Assembly (NCBI GenBank): GCA_036008465.1
Contig: DASYNP010000003.1
Coordinates: 1 to 64,000 of the forward strand
Reading direction: 5' to 3'
From: DASPSM01 sp036008465
GTDB taxonomy: Bacteria > Planctomycetota > Planctomycetia > Planctomycetales > Planctomycetaceae
DNA: 64,000 nucleotides
In this document: piece after piece, positions 24,657 to 36,012 of the stretch
Position numbering within the stretch: position 1 is the stretch's first letter
Layout of the letters: each line of letters opens with the position of its first letter
The notes under the pieces: generated by a model
Told to the model about the DNA's origin: nothing
Database searches by the model: none
Seen by the model: only the letters and a program-made list of their open reading frames with translations
Position numbers and translations under genes: made by a program

Positions 24657-26657
24657 TTACGATTGCGGCGCCGTTTTCGGGGGCTCGAAATCGGCCCTGG
24701 CCGCCAGTACGACGGCGGCTTCGGCCGGAATCTTCCACCCCGTGTCGGTTTCCACGGGCGGCGTGCTGCGTCCGCCGTAGCGCACACTCTCGCTGCTCCA
24801 CAACAGTTCCCAGGATTGACCTGCGGGAGGAGCCAACAGAGGTTGCGGACAGGGCCAATAAGTGAGCTGCTGACCAAAATTCACAATCACCAGCCGGTCC
24901 GAGCTGGCCGCTCCGAGTTCGTCGAAGTAGCGGACCGCCAGGCAATCTCTCCCCAGTGCGACCGCCTCCAGCAGATCGGCGCGCTGCCGCGCGAAAATCG
25001 GATCGTCCCGGCGGAGGTGCAACAGGTCGCGGTGCAGGTCGTGCCATTCGTGGTGCCGTTCGCGCTCGCTCCAGTCGAGTCGACTGCGTTCGAAGGAGGA
25101 AATGCTTGCCGGATCGGGCAGCGAGCGGCGCGCCTCGTCGGTGTCGAGCGACGGAAACTGCGACAGAAACTTCGCCCGCCCCGTCGCCACCGCCTGCGCG
25201 TTCTCTCCGGAAGAATCGGCGAAATAGAGGAACGGCGTGGAGGCACAGAACTCCTGCCCCTGAAAGATCATCGGGGTCTGCGGCGAGAGGAGCCAGAGCG
25301 CGGTCATCGCCCGCAGCCGGCCGGCGCTGGTCAATTGGTGAATCCGCCGGCCGGGCCCCGTATTGGCGATCTGATCGTGATTCTGCAGAAAATGAACGAA
25401 GGCGGTTGCGGGAAGTCCGCGGGTCGGCGTGCCGCGGCGCTTGCCCTGATGCCGATACATCTGACCCTGGAACAGATAGCCGCCGAGCATGCACGATCGC
25501 AGCTCATCGACGCTGCCCCGGTAGTCCTCGTAGTAGGCTTCGATGAGTCCGGTCAGTCGCACGCGGGCCGTATGGTGAAAGTCGTCGTTGCAGGAGGCAT
25601 CCAGACCGTGTCCCCCCTCCTCGACCGGTCGCAGCAGTCGGACATCCTGCGGCTCGTTTTCAGCGAGCAGAATGACGCTCCGCTCACCGGCGGCTTCCCG
25701 TGCCTCTTGCTGCATCGCGGTCAAGATATGGACCTCCGACGCGTCGAAGATCGATTGAGTGGCATCGAAGCGGAACCCGTCGAGGTGAAACTCTTCGATC
25801 CAGTGCCGCACGTTGGCCAGAAAGAACTCGCGCACCGGGCCCGAGCGCTCCCCGTCGAAGTTGACCGGCGCACCCCATTCGTTTTCATAGCGTCGCGAGT
25901 TGTAGTCGTCGGAAAATTCGGACACCGTGCAATCGACACTGCCGAAATGGTTGTAGACGACGTCCAGAATCACCCCCAAGCCGAGGGCGTGTGCACGGTC
26001 GATGAACCGACGGAAATCGTCCGGACGACCATAGTGGCGAGTGGGGGCAAACAAGCAGACGCCATCGTAGCCCCAGCCGAAATTTCCCGGGAATTCGGCG
26101 ACCGGCATGATCTCGACGACTGTAATCCCTAAATCGACCAAATCGGGCAACCGCTCTTGGGCCGCTCTCCACGTGCCTTCCGGGGTGAATGTCCCCAAGT
26201 GCATTTCGTAGAGCACCTGGCCTTCGATGGTGATTCCCTTCCAGGCGTCATCGGTCCAACCAAAGGCGCGAGGGTCGATCACTTGCGACGGGCCGGTCGG
26301 GCCACGGGGCTGAAATCGCGAAGCCGGATCGGGGAAAACCCGCGATCCGCCATCCAAGCGAAATCCGTAAGCCATGTCGGCGGCGGCCTCGGGAACCAGC
26401 GCCGAAAAATACCCGTCGGCTTCCGCCTCGCGCTCGAGCGACCGGCGGAGGAGCGGTTCCGCAGATTGCCAGTCGTTCTGGGGCACCTCGCGCCAGAGCA
26501 CCACTTCGACGGTGTGCCGCTTAGGAGCCCAAACGCGAAAGCTGACGCCCTTGCCGGAAAGGACCTCCGCCCCGACAGCTCGAGTTCCGTCCGCAAGCAG
26601 GCCGTGCCGGGCAATCCCGGCGGCCTTGGGCGGGGAATCGATTTGCGAACGGCTCAA
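24657..26657 (-). CDS. treZ: Malto-oligosyltrehalose trehalohydrolase (TreZ, GH13)
   Basis: 666 residues from a TTG start at 26657, chosen because GGGAGG lies about 10 bp upstream; an ATG at 26705 would add 16 residues. The N-terminal E-set domain (VSFRVWAPKRHTVEVVLW) is followed by a GH13 barrel with DVVYNHFG, nucleophile Asp298 (GFRFDATQ), acid Glu333 (LLAENEP) and Asp428 (QNHDQIANTG), then a C-terminal beta domain. TreZ releases trehalose from maltooligosyl-trehalose made by TreY. TreY is not in this window. Co-directional with the debranching enzyme and divergent from glgX. Confidence 0.9.
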   Translation of the reverse strand: MSRSQIDSPPKAAGIARHGLLADGTRAVGAEVLSGKGVSFRVWAPKRHTVEVVLWREVPQNDWQSAEPLLRRSLEREAEADGYFSALVPEAAADMAYGFRLDGGSRVFPDPASRFQPRGPTGPSQVIDPRAFGWTDDAWKGITIEGQVLYEMHLGTFTPEGTWRAAQERLPDLVDLGITVVEIMPVAEFPGNFGWGYDGVCLFAPTRHYGRPDDFRRFIDRAHALGLGVILDVVYNHFGSVDCTVSEFSDDYNSRRYENEWGAPVNFDGERSGPVREFFLANVRHWIEEFHLDGFRFDATQSIFDASEVHILTAMQQEAREAAGERSVILLAENEPQDVRLLRPVEEGGHGLDASCNDDFHHTARVRLTGLIEAYYEDYRGSVDELRSCMLGGYLFQGQMYRHQGKRRGTPTRGLPATAFVHFLQNHDQIANTGPGRRIHQLTSAGRLRAMTALWLLSPQTPMIFQGQEFCASTPFLYFADSSGENAQAVATGRAKFLSQFPSLDTDEARRSLPDPASISSFERSRLDWSERERHHEWHDLHRDLLHLRRDDPIFARQRADLLEAVALGRDCLAVRYFDELGAASSDRLVIVNFGQQLTYWPCPQPLLAPPAGQSWELLWSSESVRYGGRSTPPVETDTGWKIPAEAAVVLAARADFEPPKTAPQS

Positions 26658-26941
26658 AACGTCGCCACCTCCCTGGTAAGTGTGAGACAAGCGCCGGCAG
26701 CGCATCAATTCCCGGCCGCTCGAAAAATGCACGATTCGTGCCAAGACCCGCCGGTCGACGTTTCGGGTGCACTCAACTCTAGCTTTGCCGACCGAAACGG
26801 TCCCATTGCAGCCACGCTGCATCCCTGAGCGCCATTAGCGTCGGTCGGAATGCGGTTTGCTGCGGGCAATTCCAAAGAATATAAAGATCTCAGCTCCTTT
26901 CTTCGCCACGAACCCCATTTAGAGCGACTGCGAGCACCGCG

Positions 26942-29209
<2,268 letters not shown>

Positions 29210-29316
29210 ACGCGACCAGTCGCGATTTGCAGACGCAAAGAGATAAAGAGAAAGCTACGGCATAAGCGCGCCCGATCGCGCGCTTCAACCCCGGCTGCTC
29301 GATCCCTGGTCTCTGG

Positions 29317-29940
29317 TCAACGTGCCGCCCCGATAAACCTCAGCCAAACGATCGCGACGAGGGCTGCCACAACCAAAGCTGCTCGCACGACCCCGATCTT
29401 GGTTTGGGGGAGAATGGTGAGGAGCCGCGGTCGCTGTCTGCGGTCCCAGATCCGAAAGATCAAGATCCCGCCGCCCACGAACCCGAACAGATAACTCGCG
29501 CTATGCGCAAACCAAACGGCCATGAAGCGATTCTGCTCAGAACGGGGAAGCAGTTCGACCCAAGCGTCCGCGCGTAACTCCGTCAGCACGAGGATGGAGC
29601 GCTCAGAGAGCGCGAATCCGCCCCAGCCAGCCATTATCGCCGCGGCTGCGGTCACCCCGAGAACAATAAGCAACGGCCGGTAGAGGCTCGAAATGGGCAT
29701 TCCGGGGAGACCAGGCGACTGGGATGCCTGCGCGAGGAGAAACCCGAGCACCAAACCGACCCCAAGCGTAGCAGCGACTCCCCAACACAAAGCAAGCAGG
29801 GTCGGAGAAGAGACCGGGAAAAGGGGCGGATGTGCGAGAGTGAAGTATTCAATGCACAACCGAGCAGTAATTTGATCGTGGACGACTCCGTAGAACGTCG
29901 CCATTCCGAGAGTCAACAGGACGATCTTTGTCTTCTGCAT
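29317..29940 (-). CDS. Membrane protein of unknown function
   Basis: 207 residues with four hydrophobic helices (about 5-24, 42-70, 86-112 and 143-165) and a fifth near the C-terminus. The N-terminal motif FYGVVHDQITARLCIEYFTLAHPPLF recurs in uncharacterised membrane proteins of planctomycetes and myxobacteria, to my recollection, without assigned function. The conserved His-Asp pair and Cys/Glu could bind a metal, but this is a guess. It stands alone, 73 bp upstream of the pntB stop on the same strand. Confidence 0.7.
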   Translation of the reverse strand: MQKTKIVLLTLGMATFYGVVHDQITARLCIEYFTLAHPPLFPVSSPTLLALCWGVAATLGVGLVLGFLLAQASQSPGLPGMPISSLYRPLLIVLGVTAAAAIMAGWGGFALSERSILVLTELRADAWVELLPRSEQNRFMAVWFAHSASYLFGFVGGGILIFRIWDRRQRPRLLTILPQTKIGVVRAALVVAALVAIVWLRFIGAAR

Positions 29941-30012
29941 CAGGCGGCCCCGGCGGCATTGCGCAGGTGCTTGGTTTTTGCACCGAGAGTCAGCCGAGAC
30001 GCCGACATGCCT

Positions 30013-31419
30013 TCAATGCGGCTGGCCGTTGCTCAGCTGCTTGACGAGGTCAGAGACCACGGCCTTGGCGTCGCCAAATAGCATGAACGTCTGGTCTTTG
30101 AAATAAAGCTCGTTGTCGATCCCGGCGAAGCCCGGGTTCTTACTGCGCTTGATCGCGAACACGGTCTTCGCTCGGTCGGCGTTGATGATCGGCATCCCGT
30201 AGATCGGGCTCTTCGGATCCTGCCGGGCCGCCGGATTCACCACGTCGTTGGCACCGATGACCAGTGCCACGTCGCACTGCGGCATCTCGGGGTTGATCTC
30301 CTCCAATTCGACCAGATCGCTGTAAGGAATGTCGGCTTCGGCGAGCAGCACATTCATGTGCCCCGGCATCCGGCCGGCGACGGGATGAATCGCAAACTTC
30401 ACCGTAATGCCCCGCTTCTTGAGCTGGTCGTAAAGCTCGCGCACGCGATGCTGCGCCTGGGCCACGGCCATGCCATAGCCGGGAATGACGACCACGAGCG
30501 ACGCCTGTTCCAGAATGTCGGCCGCGCTCTCGATTGTCTCCCCCTTGTAAACGCGCTGCTCGGCTCCAGTGGCGCTTGTCTGCACCTGTCCGAATCCGCC
30601 GAAGAGCACGTTGGTGAACGACCGATTCATCGCGCGGCACATGATGATCGACAGAATGAAGCCGCTCGCTCCGTCCAATGACCCGGCCGTAATCAGCAGT
30701 TTGTTGTCGAGCACAAAGCCCATGGCGACGGCCGACAGTCCGGCGTACGCGTTGAGGATCGAAATCACGGTCGGCATATCGGCCCCGCCGATGGGAATTA
30801 CCAAGAGCACGCCGAACGCCAGTGCCAGCAGAATCATCAGGGGAAAGGCGACCATCGCAAACCCGCCGGTCGGATTCGCGATGAGATAAAGCCCCAATAC
30901 CAGTGCCAGCGCGAGCAGCCCGAGATTGGTTGCATTCTGGTAGGGATAGGTCACCGGCCGCTGGGGAATCCACGGCACCTCCTGCAGTTTGCCGCACGCC
31001 ATGAGGCTGCCCGTCAGCGTCAAAAATCCCAGAATCACCTCGGTGACGAGTGCGGCCACGCGAAAATGCGTCAGTTCTCCCGCTCCTTCGCTGGCCCACA
31101 GGTAGAACTTGGCCGTTCCGACGAGCCCGGCCGCCAAACCGCCAAACGCGTGCGACAGAGCCGTCCGTTGGGGAACGGCCGTCAGCGAGACCTTCGAGAG
31201 CGGAATGCCGACGGCCACTCCGGCAATCAGCGCCACCACGATCAACCCGTGATGCACGATCTGCGGCTGGAACCATGTCGCCAAAACGGCGAGCGTCATG
31301 CCGGCAACGCCGGCTTGCACCGCCCGGCGCGCAGTCTTGGGGGCGTTCATCCAATACAGCGAAAAGATGAACAGCACGGTTGCCGCAAGGTAAGCGAGCT
31401 GCTCGATCGCGTGGCTCAT
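30013..31419 (-). CDS. pntB: NAD(P) transhydrogenase subunit beta (PntB)
   Basis: 468 residues, standard length. Eight or nine membrane helices (1-270) form the dII proton channel with PIGGADMPTVISILNAYAG and GSLDGASGFILSIIMCRAMNRS. The C-terminal dIII NADP-binding domain has VIPGYGMAVAQAQ, HPVAGRMPGHMNVLLAEA, VALVIGANDVVNPAA and RSKNPGFAGIDNELY. The enzyme transfers hydride between NAD(H) and NADP(H), coupled to proton movement. The next gene upstream on this strand encodes the small membrane subunit. The NAD-binding alpha-1 subunit is not adjacent. Confidence 0.95.
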   Translation of the reverse strand: MSHAIEQLAYLAATVLFIFSLYWMNAPKTARRAVQAGVAGMTLAVLATWFQPQIVHHGLIVVALIAGVAVGIPLSKVSLTAVPQRTALSHAFGGLAAGLVGTAKFYLWASEGAGELTHFRVAALVTEVILGFLTLTGSLMACGKLQEVPWIPQRPVTYPYQNATNLGLLALALVLGLYLIANPTGGFAMVAFPLMILLALAFGVLLVIPIGGADMPTVISILNAYAGLSAVAMGFVLDNKLLITAGSLDGASGFILSIIMCRAMNRSFTNVLFGGFGQVQTSATGAEQRVYKGETIESAADILEQASLVVVIPGYGMAVAQAQHRVRELYDQLKKRGITVKFAIHPVAGRMPGHMNVLLAEADIPYSDLVELEEINPEMPQCDVALVIGANDVVNPAARQDPKSPIYGMPIINADRAKTVFAIKRSKNPGFAGIDNELYFKDQTFMLFGDAKAVVSDLVKQLSNGQPH

Positions 31420-31471
31420 GTCGTCCGATGCTTTCCGTCAGGGCCTGGGCGGATTTGTCTCGAGTGGCGAA

Positions 31472-31984
31472 TCATGCGGGCGGAGCCGTCGGAGGGAGAC
31501 CACCGGGAGTTTCGCCGGCGGACGCGGGGCGGACCTGGCGAAACATCTTGAGCATCCGGTCGGTGATCAGAAAACCGCTGACGATGTTGGTCATTGAGGC
31601 GAACAAGGCAATCGCGCCCAAAACACGGATCGGCCCAGGATAGTTGCTCCCGGCCACCACGATCGAACCGACGACGGCAATCGCTGAAATGGCATTAGTC
31701 AGCGACATCAGCGGCGTGTGCAACAGCCGCGAGACCCGGCCGATCACACCCAAGCCGATGAACGACGACAGCACAAAGACGAACAGCATCGACCAGTAGT
31801 CGATCGTCGCGGGATTTTCTTCTTCCGGCTCGGCGCTTGGCGACGGATTCGCGTTGCTCGGTGCGGTTGCGCCGGTAGGACCGGCTGCCAGAATCTCAAT
31901 CGGCGCAGCCATCGCGCACTCAGCGGGCCAAGTTGGGGTCGAAAAGAGCCACCCGCCCCCGAAGGCCAATAACAGTCCCAGCAT
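31472..31984 (-). CDS. NAD(P) transhydrogenase alpha-2 membrane subunit (PntAb)
   Basis: 170 residues from MLGLLLAFGGGWLF; the longer frame to 32173 lacks family character. After a signal-like hydrophobic N-terminus (1-28) and a Pro/Ser/Glu-rich spacer, the last ~95 residues hold three helices with the PntAb signature FIGLGVIGRVSRLLHTPLMS, LTNAISAIAVVGSIV and IALFASMTNIVSGFLITDRML. It supplies the alpha-side helices of the proton channel. The signal-like extension is unusual, as the subunit is normally ~95-110 residues. Separated from pntB by 52 bp on the same strand. Confidence 0.88.
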   Translation of the reverse strand: MLGLLLAFGGGWLFSTPTWPAECAMAAPIEILAAGPTGATAPSNANPSPSAEPEEENPATIDYWSMLFVFVLSSFIGLGVIGRVSRLLHTPLMSLTNAISAIAVVGSIVVAGSNYPGPIRVLGAIALFASMTNIVSGFLITDRMLKMFRQVRPASAGETPGGLPPTAPPA

Positions 31985-32159
31985 CGATAAGGTCTTTCTA
32001 GTACTCTTCAAACTAGGCCGCGACCGACCCCGCGGCGAGTCGCTCGTGTGAATTGTGCGAACTGCCGCCGTTCGCTTCAATTCAAGGGACCAAGAACTTC
32101 CCCGTCGGCCGCGGGATTTCGCACAACGCGAGCCGATTTGCCGTCGCGGAGAGCCTTCC

Positions 32160-32633
32160 ATGAGCGCCGACAACCCGTTCGTCTACCGTCTGCGCGTGCG
32201 ATTCGCCGAGTGCGATCCGCAAAAGGTGGCCTTCAACGGCGTTTACGGCCTGTACATCGATCTGGCGGTGTTTGAGTTCATGCGAGCGATGGGCTTCGGC
32301 GAATCGCTGGTCAAAGGCCCGCTCGATTACCAGGTGGTCAAGCAGTCGGTCGAGTGGACGGGCCCCGCGCGGTTCGATCAGATCGTCGAAATCTCGATTT
32401 GGGCGAAGCACCTCGGCAACACGTCCTTCACAATCGCCACCCAGTTTCGCATCGCTGGAGATCCCAAGGTCTCCGCGACGGGGGAGACGGTCTACGTCCT
32501 GGTCGACGCGACGACCTTGACAAAGACGCCGCTGCCCGCCGAGTTTCGCGCCGCCCTCGAGCGTGGCGTGCCGGGCCTGTGCGTCGATCACGCCGATTGC
32601 ACGCCGCGCCCGCAGCCGACGTTGGGTCACTGA
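32160..32633 (+). CDS. 4HBT-type acyl-CoA thioesterase
   Basis: 157 residues from ATG 32160. A hot-dog fold is indicated by RVRFAECDPQKVAFNGVYGLYIDLAVFEFMRAMG, where Asp19 is in the position of the catalytic Asp in the 4-hydroxybenzoyl-CoA thioesterase family (FxxTDxxGhVfnxxY), and by the later strands VEISIWAKHLGNTSFTI and VYVLVDATTLTKTPLP. It would hydrolyse a small or medium acyl-CoA in the cytoplasm. Substrate unknown; a YbgC-like role is possible. Divergent from the transhydrogenase genes. Confidence 0.88.
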   Translation: MSADNPFVYRLRVRFAECDPQKVAFNGVYGLYIDLAVFEFMRAMGFGESLVKGPLDYQVVKQSVEWTGPARFDQIVEISIWAKHLGNTSFTIATQFRIAGDPKVSATGETVYVLVDATTLTKTPLPAEFRAALERGVPGLCVDHADCTPRPQPTLGH

Positions 32634-32643
32634 CCGGCGTTAT

Positions 32644-33330
32644 TTACTTTGTCGTCAGATCGAGCAGCTTGACGTTCTTGAACCAGACCTTGTGGCCGTG
32701 GTCCTGGAATCCAAGGTAGCCCTTCCGCGGAAAGTCCTTGATCGCTGTCGCGAACTTGTTTCGCCGACCGTCCGGACTGTAGTGAGGCGTGGTCCACTTG
32801 TCGCAGTCGAGCGCGGCAACATGCTGCTTATTCACTTCGACGTAGATGTGCGGCCCTTTGCACGTCACGGTGATTGAGTTCCAGTCCGGCGACAGAGGCT
32901 TGTCGAACTTCTTGGGCGGCACGAGATCGTAGATCGCGCCGTAATCGTGATAGCCGGTGCCGATGTCGCTGGCCACTTGCACCTCGAAGCCCGTCTGCAC
33001 CGGATTGCGCGGGTTGCCGACGCGGAAGAAGACTCCCGAATTGCACTCAGTGTCCATCTTGACGTCGCACTTGAGCACAAAGTCGCCGAACTCCTTTTCG
33101 TAGATGATCAAGTAGCCGCCCGATTTGTGCGGGACGAGCGAGGCGTTTTCGATCGGCGAGGCGATCGGCTTGCCGTTGTTGCAGCGCCAGCCGGTGTAAT
33201 CGTGCCCGTTAAACAACAACTGCCAGCCGGCCGCTTTTTCTTCGGGCGTCAATTCATTGTCGGCGGCACGCAGGCTGGTGGACCCCATGAGTCCGACGAC
33301 CAGCGACATCCACAAGACTGCTTTCAGCAT
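32644..33330 (-). CDS. Secreted DUF1080 (3-keto-disaccharide hydrolase-type) protein
   Basis: 228 residues from MLKAVLWMSLVVG, with a signal peptide ending at SLRAA. The DUF1080 beta-sandwich is clear: ELTPEEKAAGWQLLFNGHDYTGWRC, GDFVLKCDVKMDTECNSGVFFRVG, GFEVQV, DYGAIYDLVPP, and the ending KGYLGFQDHGHKVWFKNVKLLDL. These concanavalin-like proteins bind or cleave glycans outside the cytoplasm and are strongly expanded in planctomycetes; some members hydrolyse 3-keto-glycosides. Convergent with the thioesterase gene with a 10-bp gap. Confidence 0.92.
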   Translation of the reverse strand: MLKAVLWMSLVVGLMGSTSLRAADNELTPEEKAAGWQLLFNGHDYTGWRCNNGKPIASPIENASLVPHKSGGYLIIYEKEFGDFVLKCDVKMDTECNSGVFFRVGNPRNPVQTGFEVQVASDIGTGYHDYGAIYDLVPPKKFDKPLSPDWNSITVTCKGPHIYVEVNKQHVAALDCDKWTTPHYSPDGRRNKFATAIKDFPRKGYLGFQDHGHKVWFKNVKLLDLTTK

Positions 33331-33541
33331 CTGTAATCTCCAGGTGCGACTTCCCAAGTGTGCTGGCGACCGGCCGAGCCCGGCCGGGCTGATCGAAGCA
33401 ACTGATTATCCGCCCAGGCTGCGACGTTTTTCAATTCCAAGAGAGCTCAGCCGCGAATCGATTGTGCGGCGAAGGTCGGCCGCGTTGCCGGCCTGCCTGT
33501 TGATGTCCTAGATTGACGAATGATTCGCGAGGAGAGTTGGA

Positions 33542-34039
33542 GTGATCGTGGTCTTAATGGGAGTCACTGGCACCGGCAAATCGACTGTGGGAAAGCTGTT
33601 CGCCAGTCAGTTAGCTTGGACCTTCGTTGAAGGCGACGACTTCCATCCCAAGGCCAACGTCGAGAAGATGCGGCAGGGAATTCCGCTCGACGATAAGGAC
33701 CGAAAGCCCTGGCTCGACGCCATCCGCAACCGCCTCGAGCAAGCCAGCCAGCGAGGTGAAAACGTCGTGCTGGCCTGTTCGGCCCTAAAGCACAGCTACC
33801 AGCACTATCTCGCCGACTACGCACCCGAGGCTGTCCGATTTGTTTACCTGTTTGGCTCGCCCGAGTTGATCCGGCAGCGATTAGCAAATCGAACGGGCCA
33901 CTTCATGAATCCGGCGTTGCTTGCGAGTCAATTCGAAGACCTCGAGCCCCCCGATGAAGCGACCCGCGTGGACATCAACCAGTCACCGATCTCGATCGTC
34001 GCGGAGATTCGGACCAAGCTTGGGCTCGTCAGTTCGTGA
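33542..34039 (+). CDS. gntK: Gluconokinase
   Basis: 165 residues from a GTG start behind GAGGAGAG. The P-loop GVTGTGKST (7-15) and the GntK-specific blocks FVEGDDFHPKANVEKMRQGIPLDDKDRKPWL, LACSALKHSYQHYL and RTGHFMNPALLASQFEDLEPP are all present. It phosphorylates gluconate to 6-phosphogluconate with ATP. No gluconate transporter or GntR regulator is nearby. Its last 11 bp overlap the end of the convergent ThuA-like gene. Confidence 0.95.
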   Translation: MIVVLMGVTGTGKSTVGKLFASQLAWTFVEGDDFHPKANVEKMRQGIPLDDKDRKPWLDAIRNRLEQASQRGENVVLACSALKHSYQHYLADYAPEAVRFVYLFGSPELIRQRLANRTGHFMNPALLASQFEDLEPPDEATRVDINQSPISIVAEIRTKLGLVSS

Positions 34040-35039
34040 GCTCATGCGCCGACGGCTTGATCCCCTTCGTGTATTTGTTGAAACCGAAGGGTGTCGGATG
34101 GTAAGGACCGACGAGGTCGACGTTTGATTTTGCGGCGATCTGATCGTCCATCCCCAGGCCCCAGTAGCAGGCGTTGACGACGAGACGGCGCAGCCCCTCG
34201 CTTTCGAGATCCATCGACGCGCCCATCGTCGTGGTGAAGATCCGAGCCTGCTTGCCCGACGGGGAGGAAAATGAATTGATCCAGGCGATTGGCATCATCG
34301 GATCGTTCTGCTTCCCGCGCACGGGGGGGTCGGTCGCGTGCATTCCGGTCAGCACCTCGCCGAGCACGAGCGTCCGGCAGCTGGCGGGCATCGGCAGACG
34401 CGTCGCGTAAACGTCGGTCGGGCCCCAGATGTCGCCGTCATGAATGCCGCGCAAGATCGGGTGATCCTTCATCTCGGGCGCAATCAGCCCCAGCGTGCTC
34501 TGTTTGCCGTGCTGTCCGTGGTGATTGATCCAGGTCTCGCCCAGCACGTGGCGGCCAAAGCCGCCGTCCCATTCCTTGCTCTGCCAGTCGTAGCGCGAAA
34601 ACGTTTTGTGCTTCTGCAGCGAGAAGGCGTGCGTGGACGTCCGCAAGGCGACGATCGGCCGGCCCGATTCGACATAGTTGACGACGTGCTGCATCTGGTC
34701 ATCGGGCAGGTCGCGAAACCGCGCCAGAATCACCATTAAGTCGGCCGAGTCGAGCGCCTCAAGCCCGGGGATGTTGTCGGACTGGTTGGGATTGATCGTG
34801 CCGCCCTTCGGATCGACGGCAAACAGCACCGTGCAGTGAAAGCCGTGCCGCACAGCCAGGATCTTCGCCAACTGCGGCAGCCCTTCTTCCGAGCGGTACT
34901 CTTCGTCGCCGGTCACGAAGACGATGTTTTTGCCTTTGCCAGGACCGTCGTGCCCCTCGTAGACGACCCAAGGCTGATCGGCTTGAGCAAGAGTTCCGGT
35001 GAGCAGCGCCGCGATTCCGACGAGGACGATGGACTTCAT
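34029..35039 (-). CDS. Secreted ThuA-like domain protein
   Basis: 336 residues with a signal peptide (MKSIVLVGIAALLTGTLAQA). The ThuA-like fold, related to class I glutamine amidotransferases, is indicated by IVFVTGDEEYRSEEGLPQLAKILA, ADLMVILARFRDLPDDQMQHVVNYVESGRPIVALRTSTHAF, a WINHHGQHGKQ segment, HPILRGI and RIFTTTMGASMDL. ThuA was described with trehalose utilisation in rhizobia, but planctomycete secreted versions have no proven activity. It ends 11 bp inside gntK, tail to tail. Confidence 0.88.
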   Translation of the reverse strand: MKSIVLVGIAALLTGTLAQADQPWVVYEGHDGPGKGKNIVFVTGDEEYRSEEGLPQLAKILAVRHGFHCTVLFAVDPKGGTINPNQSDNIPGLEALDSADLMVILARFRDLPDDQMQHVVNYVESGRPIVALRTSTHAFSLQKHKTFSRYDWQSKEWDGGFGRHVLGETWINHHGQHGKQSTLGLIAPEMKDHPILRGIHDGDIWGPTDVYATRLPMPASCRTLVLGEVLTGMHATDPPVRGKQNDPMMPIAWINSFSSPSGKQARIFTTTMGASMDLESEGLRRLVVNACYWGLGMDDQIAAKSNVDLVGPYHPTPFGFNKYTKGIKPSAHELTN

Positions 35040-35089
35040 GGGTCTCTCTTCAGCCTTGTGACTGTGACTGCGGATGTCAGCCTGAGCTT

Positions 35090-35229
35090 GTAGGGTGGGA
35101 CAAGCCTCGCGGCGAGGCGCCGGCCCACCATCCGGATTGGCGCTGCTTGAATTGCCGTAATTGACGCGCTTGACGCAAATGGTGGGCCGGTCCGCCTTCG
35201 GCGGACTTTGCGGCCTTGTCCCACCCTAC
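35090..35229. repeat. Inverted repeat element, GTAGGGTGGGACAAG type
   Basis: Perfect 15-bp outer arms (35090-35104 and 35215-35229) with further paired inner arms GCCGGCCCACCAT (35119-35131) and ATGGTGGGCCGGT (35179-35191). The 140-bp element fills the gap between two co-directional genes. A different family from those at 15776 and 21871. Confidence 0.75.
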
Positions 35230-35253
35230 GCCCTTTCCAAAGACGGTGCGAGC

Positions 35254-35766
35254 CTACGATCCACTCTTCCACGCGCGCGCCATGAATCGTCCCGTTTCGC
35301 CCGAAAGCACATGTACAACTTTGGTGAGATTCCGCGCCCGAGCCTCCAGTGACTTGAGGGCACAGAGGTAGCGGAGGATTTCCTTCTTGCGGCTCGGGAC
35401 CAGCGCCTTCCAGTTCGTCAGGGCTTGTGAATTCTCGCTGAGTGCCTGCTTGAACCACCGCGGCATGCGACCCTGAGGACCGTTTCGATAGCTCGCGTCG
35501 AAAGCGATCTCCACTTGCACCCGATCGCCGACCGTCGTCCCCGACGCCTTGCGCACATCGCCGCGCAGGTACAGATAGAAGCTGCCGTTGCCCACCGGCA
35601 TCATGTTGATGCGCCAAGCCCTGTCGGGTTTGCCATTGATCCGCACCAGGACCGGAAGCGGCTTGCGCCAACCCGGCTTGATGCCTTTCGCTCGGGAAGC
35701 GCTCACGAGGATGAATGGGTTAATGCCTCGAATTTTGATCACCGCGGTGAAGGAAGCAGTTGGCAT
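35254..35766 (-). CDS. DUF1905 plus YdeI/OmpD-associated domain protein
   Basis: 170 residues from MPTASFTAVIKI. The first ~95 residues match the DUF1905 beta-barrel (PVLVRINGKPDRAWRINMMPVGNGSFYLYLRGDVRKASGTTVGDRVQVEIAFD). The remainder is the helical YdeI tail (MPRWFKQALSENSQALTNWKALVPSRKKEILRYLCALKSLEARARNLTKVVHVL), often annotated 'bacteriocin protection'. The biochemical role is not established. It lies 17 bp downstream of the 75-residue gene and may share its transcript. Confidence 0.82.
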   Translation of the reverse strand: MPTASFTAVIKIRGINPFILVSASRAKGIKPGWRKPLPVLVRINGKPDRAWRINMMPVGNGSFYLYLRGDVRKASGTTVGDRVQVEIAFDASYRNGPQGRMPRWFKQALSENSQALTNWKALVPSRKKEILRYLCALKSLEARARNLTKVVHVLSGETGRFMARAWKSGS

Positions 35767-35783
35767 TATGCCCGCGCGCTCAT

Positions 35784-36011
35784 TCAGTTGGATGGCATCG
35801 CGGCGTAGACTTTGCCCCGTGTCGTCAGCCAGTCGAGATCTTCCTTGTCGGCGTGCTCCTTGATCTCTCGCAGGAACTGGACGGTTTCCGATTCTAAGCA
35901 CGGCTCGCCGGGATCATCGGTCGGAATCACCATTTCGACTTCGACCGCGATGACGTATTTCGCGCTTTGAACGAGCCGGGTCCGTTTCACTCGTCTGCCG
36001 GGAATTCTCAT
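35784..36011 (-). CDS. Small hypothetical protein downstream of the DUF4258-like gene
   Basis: 75 residues: a basic N-terminus (MRIPGRRVKRTRLV), a strand-forming SAKYVIAVEVEMVIP, then an acidic helical part LESETVQFLREIKEHADKEDLDWLTTRGKVYAAM. No membrane segment or known motif. The ATG lies 24 bp after the stop of the 83-residue gene on the same strand, and the gap consists of an 18-bp tandem repeat. Tight pairing of two small genes could indicate a toxin-antitoxin-like module, but nothing in this protein proves that. Confidence 0.6.
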   Translation of the reverse strand: MRIPGRRVKRTRLVQSAKYVIAVEVEMVIPTDDPGEPCLESETVQFLREIKEHADKEDLDWLTTRGKVYAAMPSN

Positions 36012-36012
36012 G

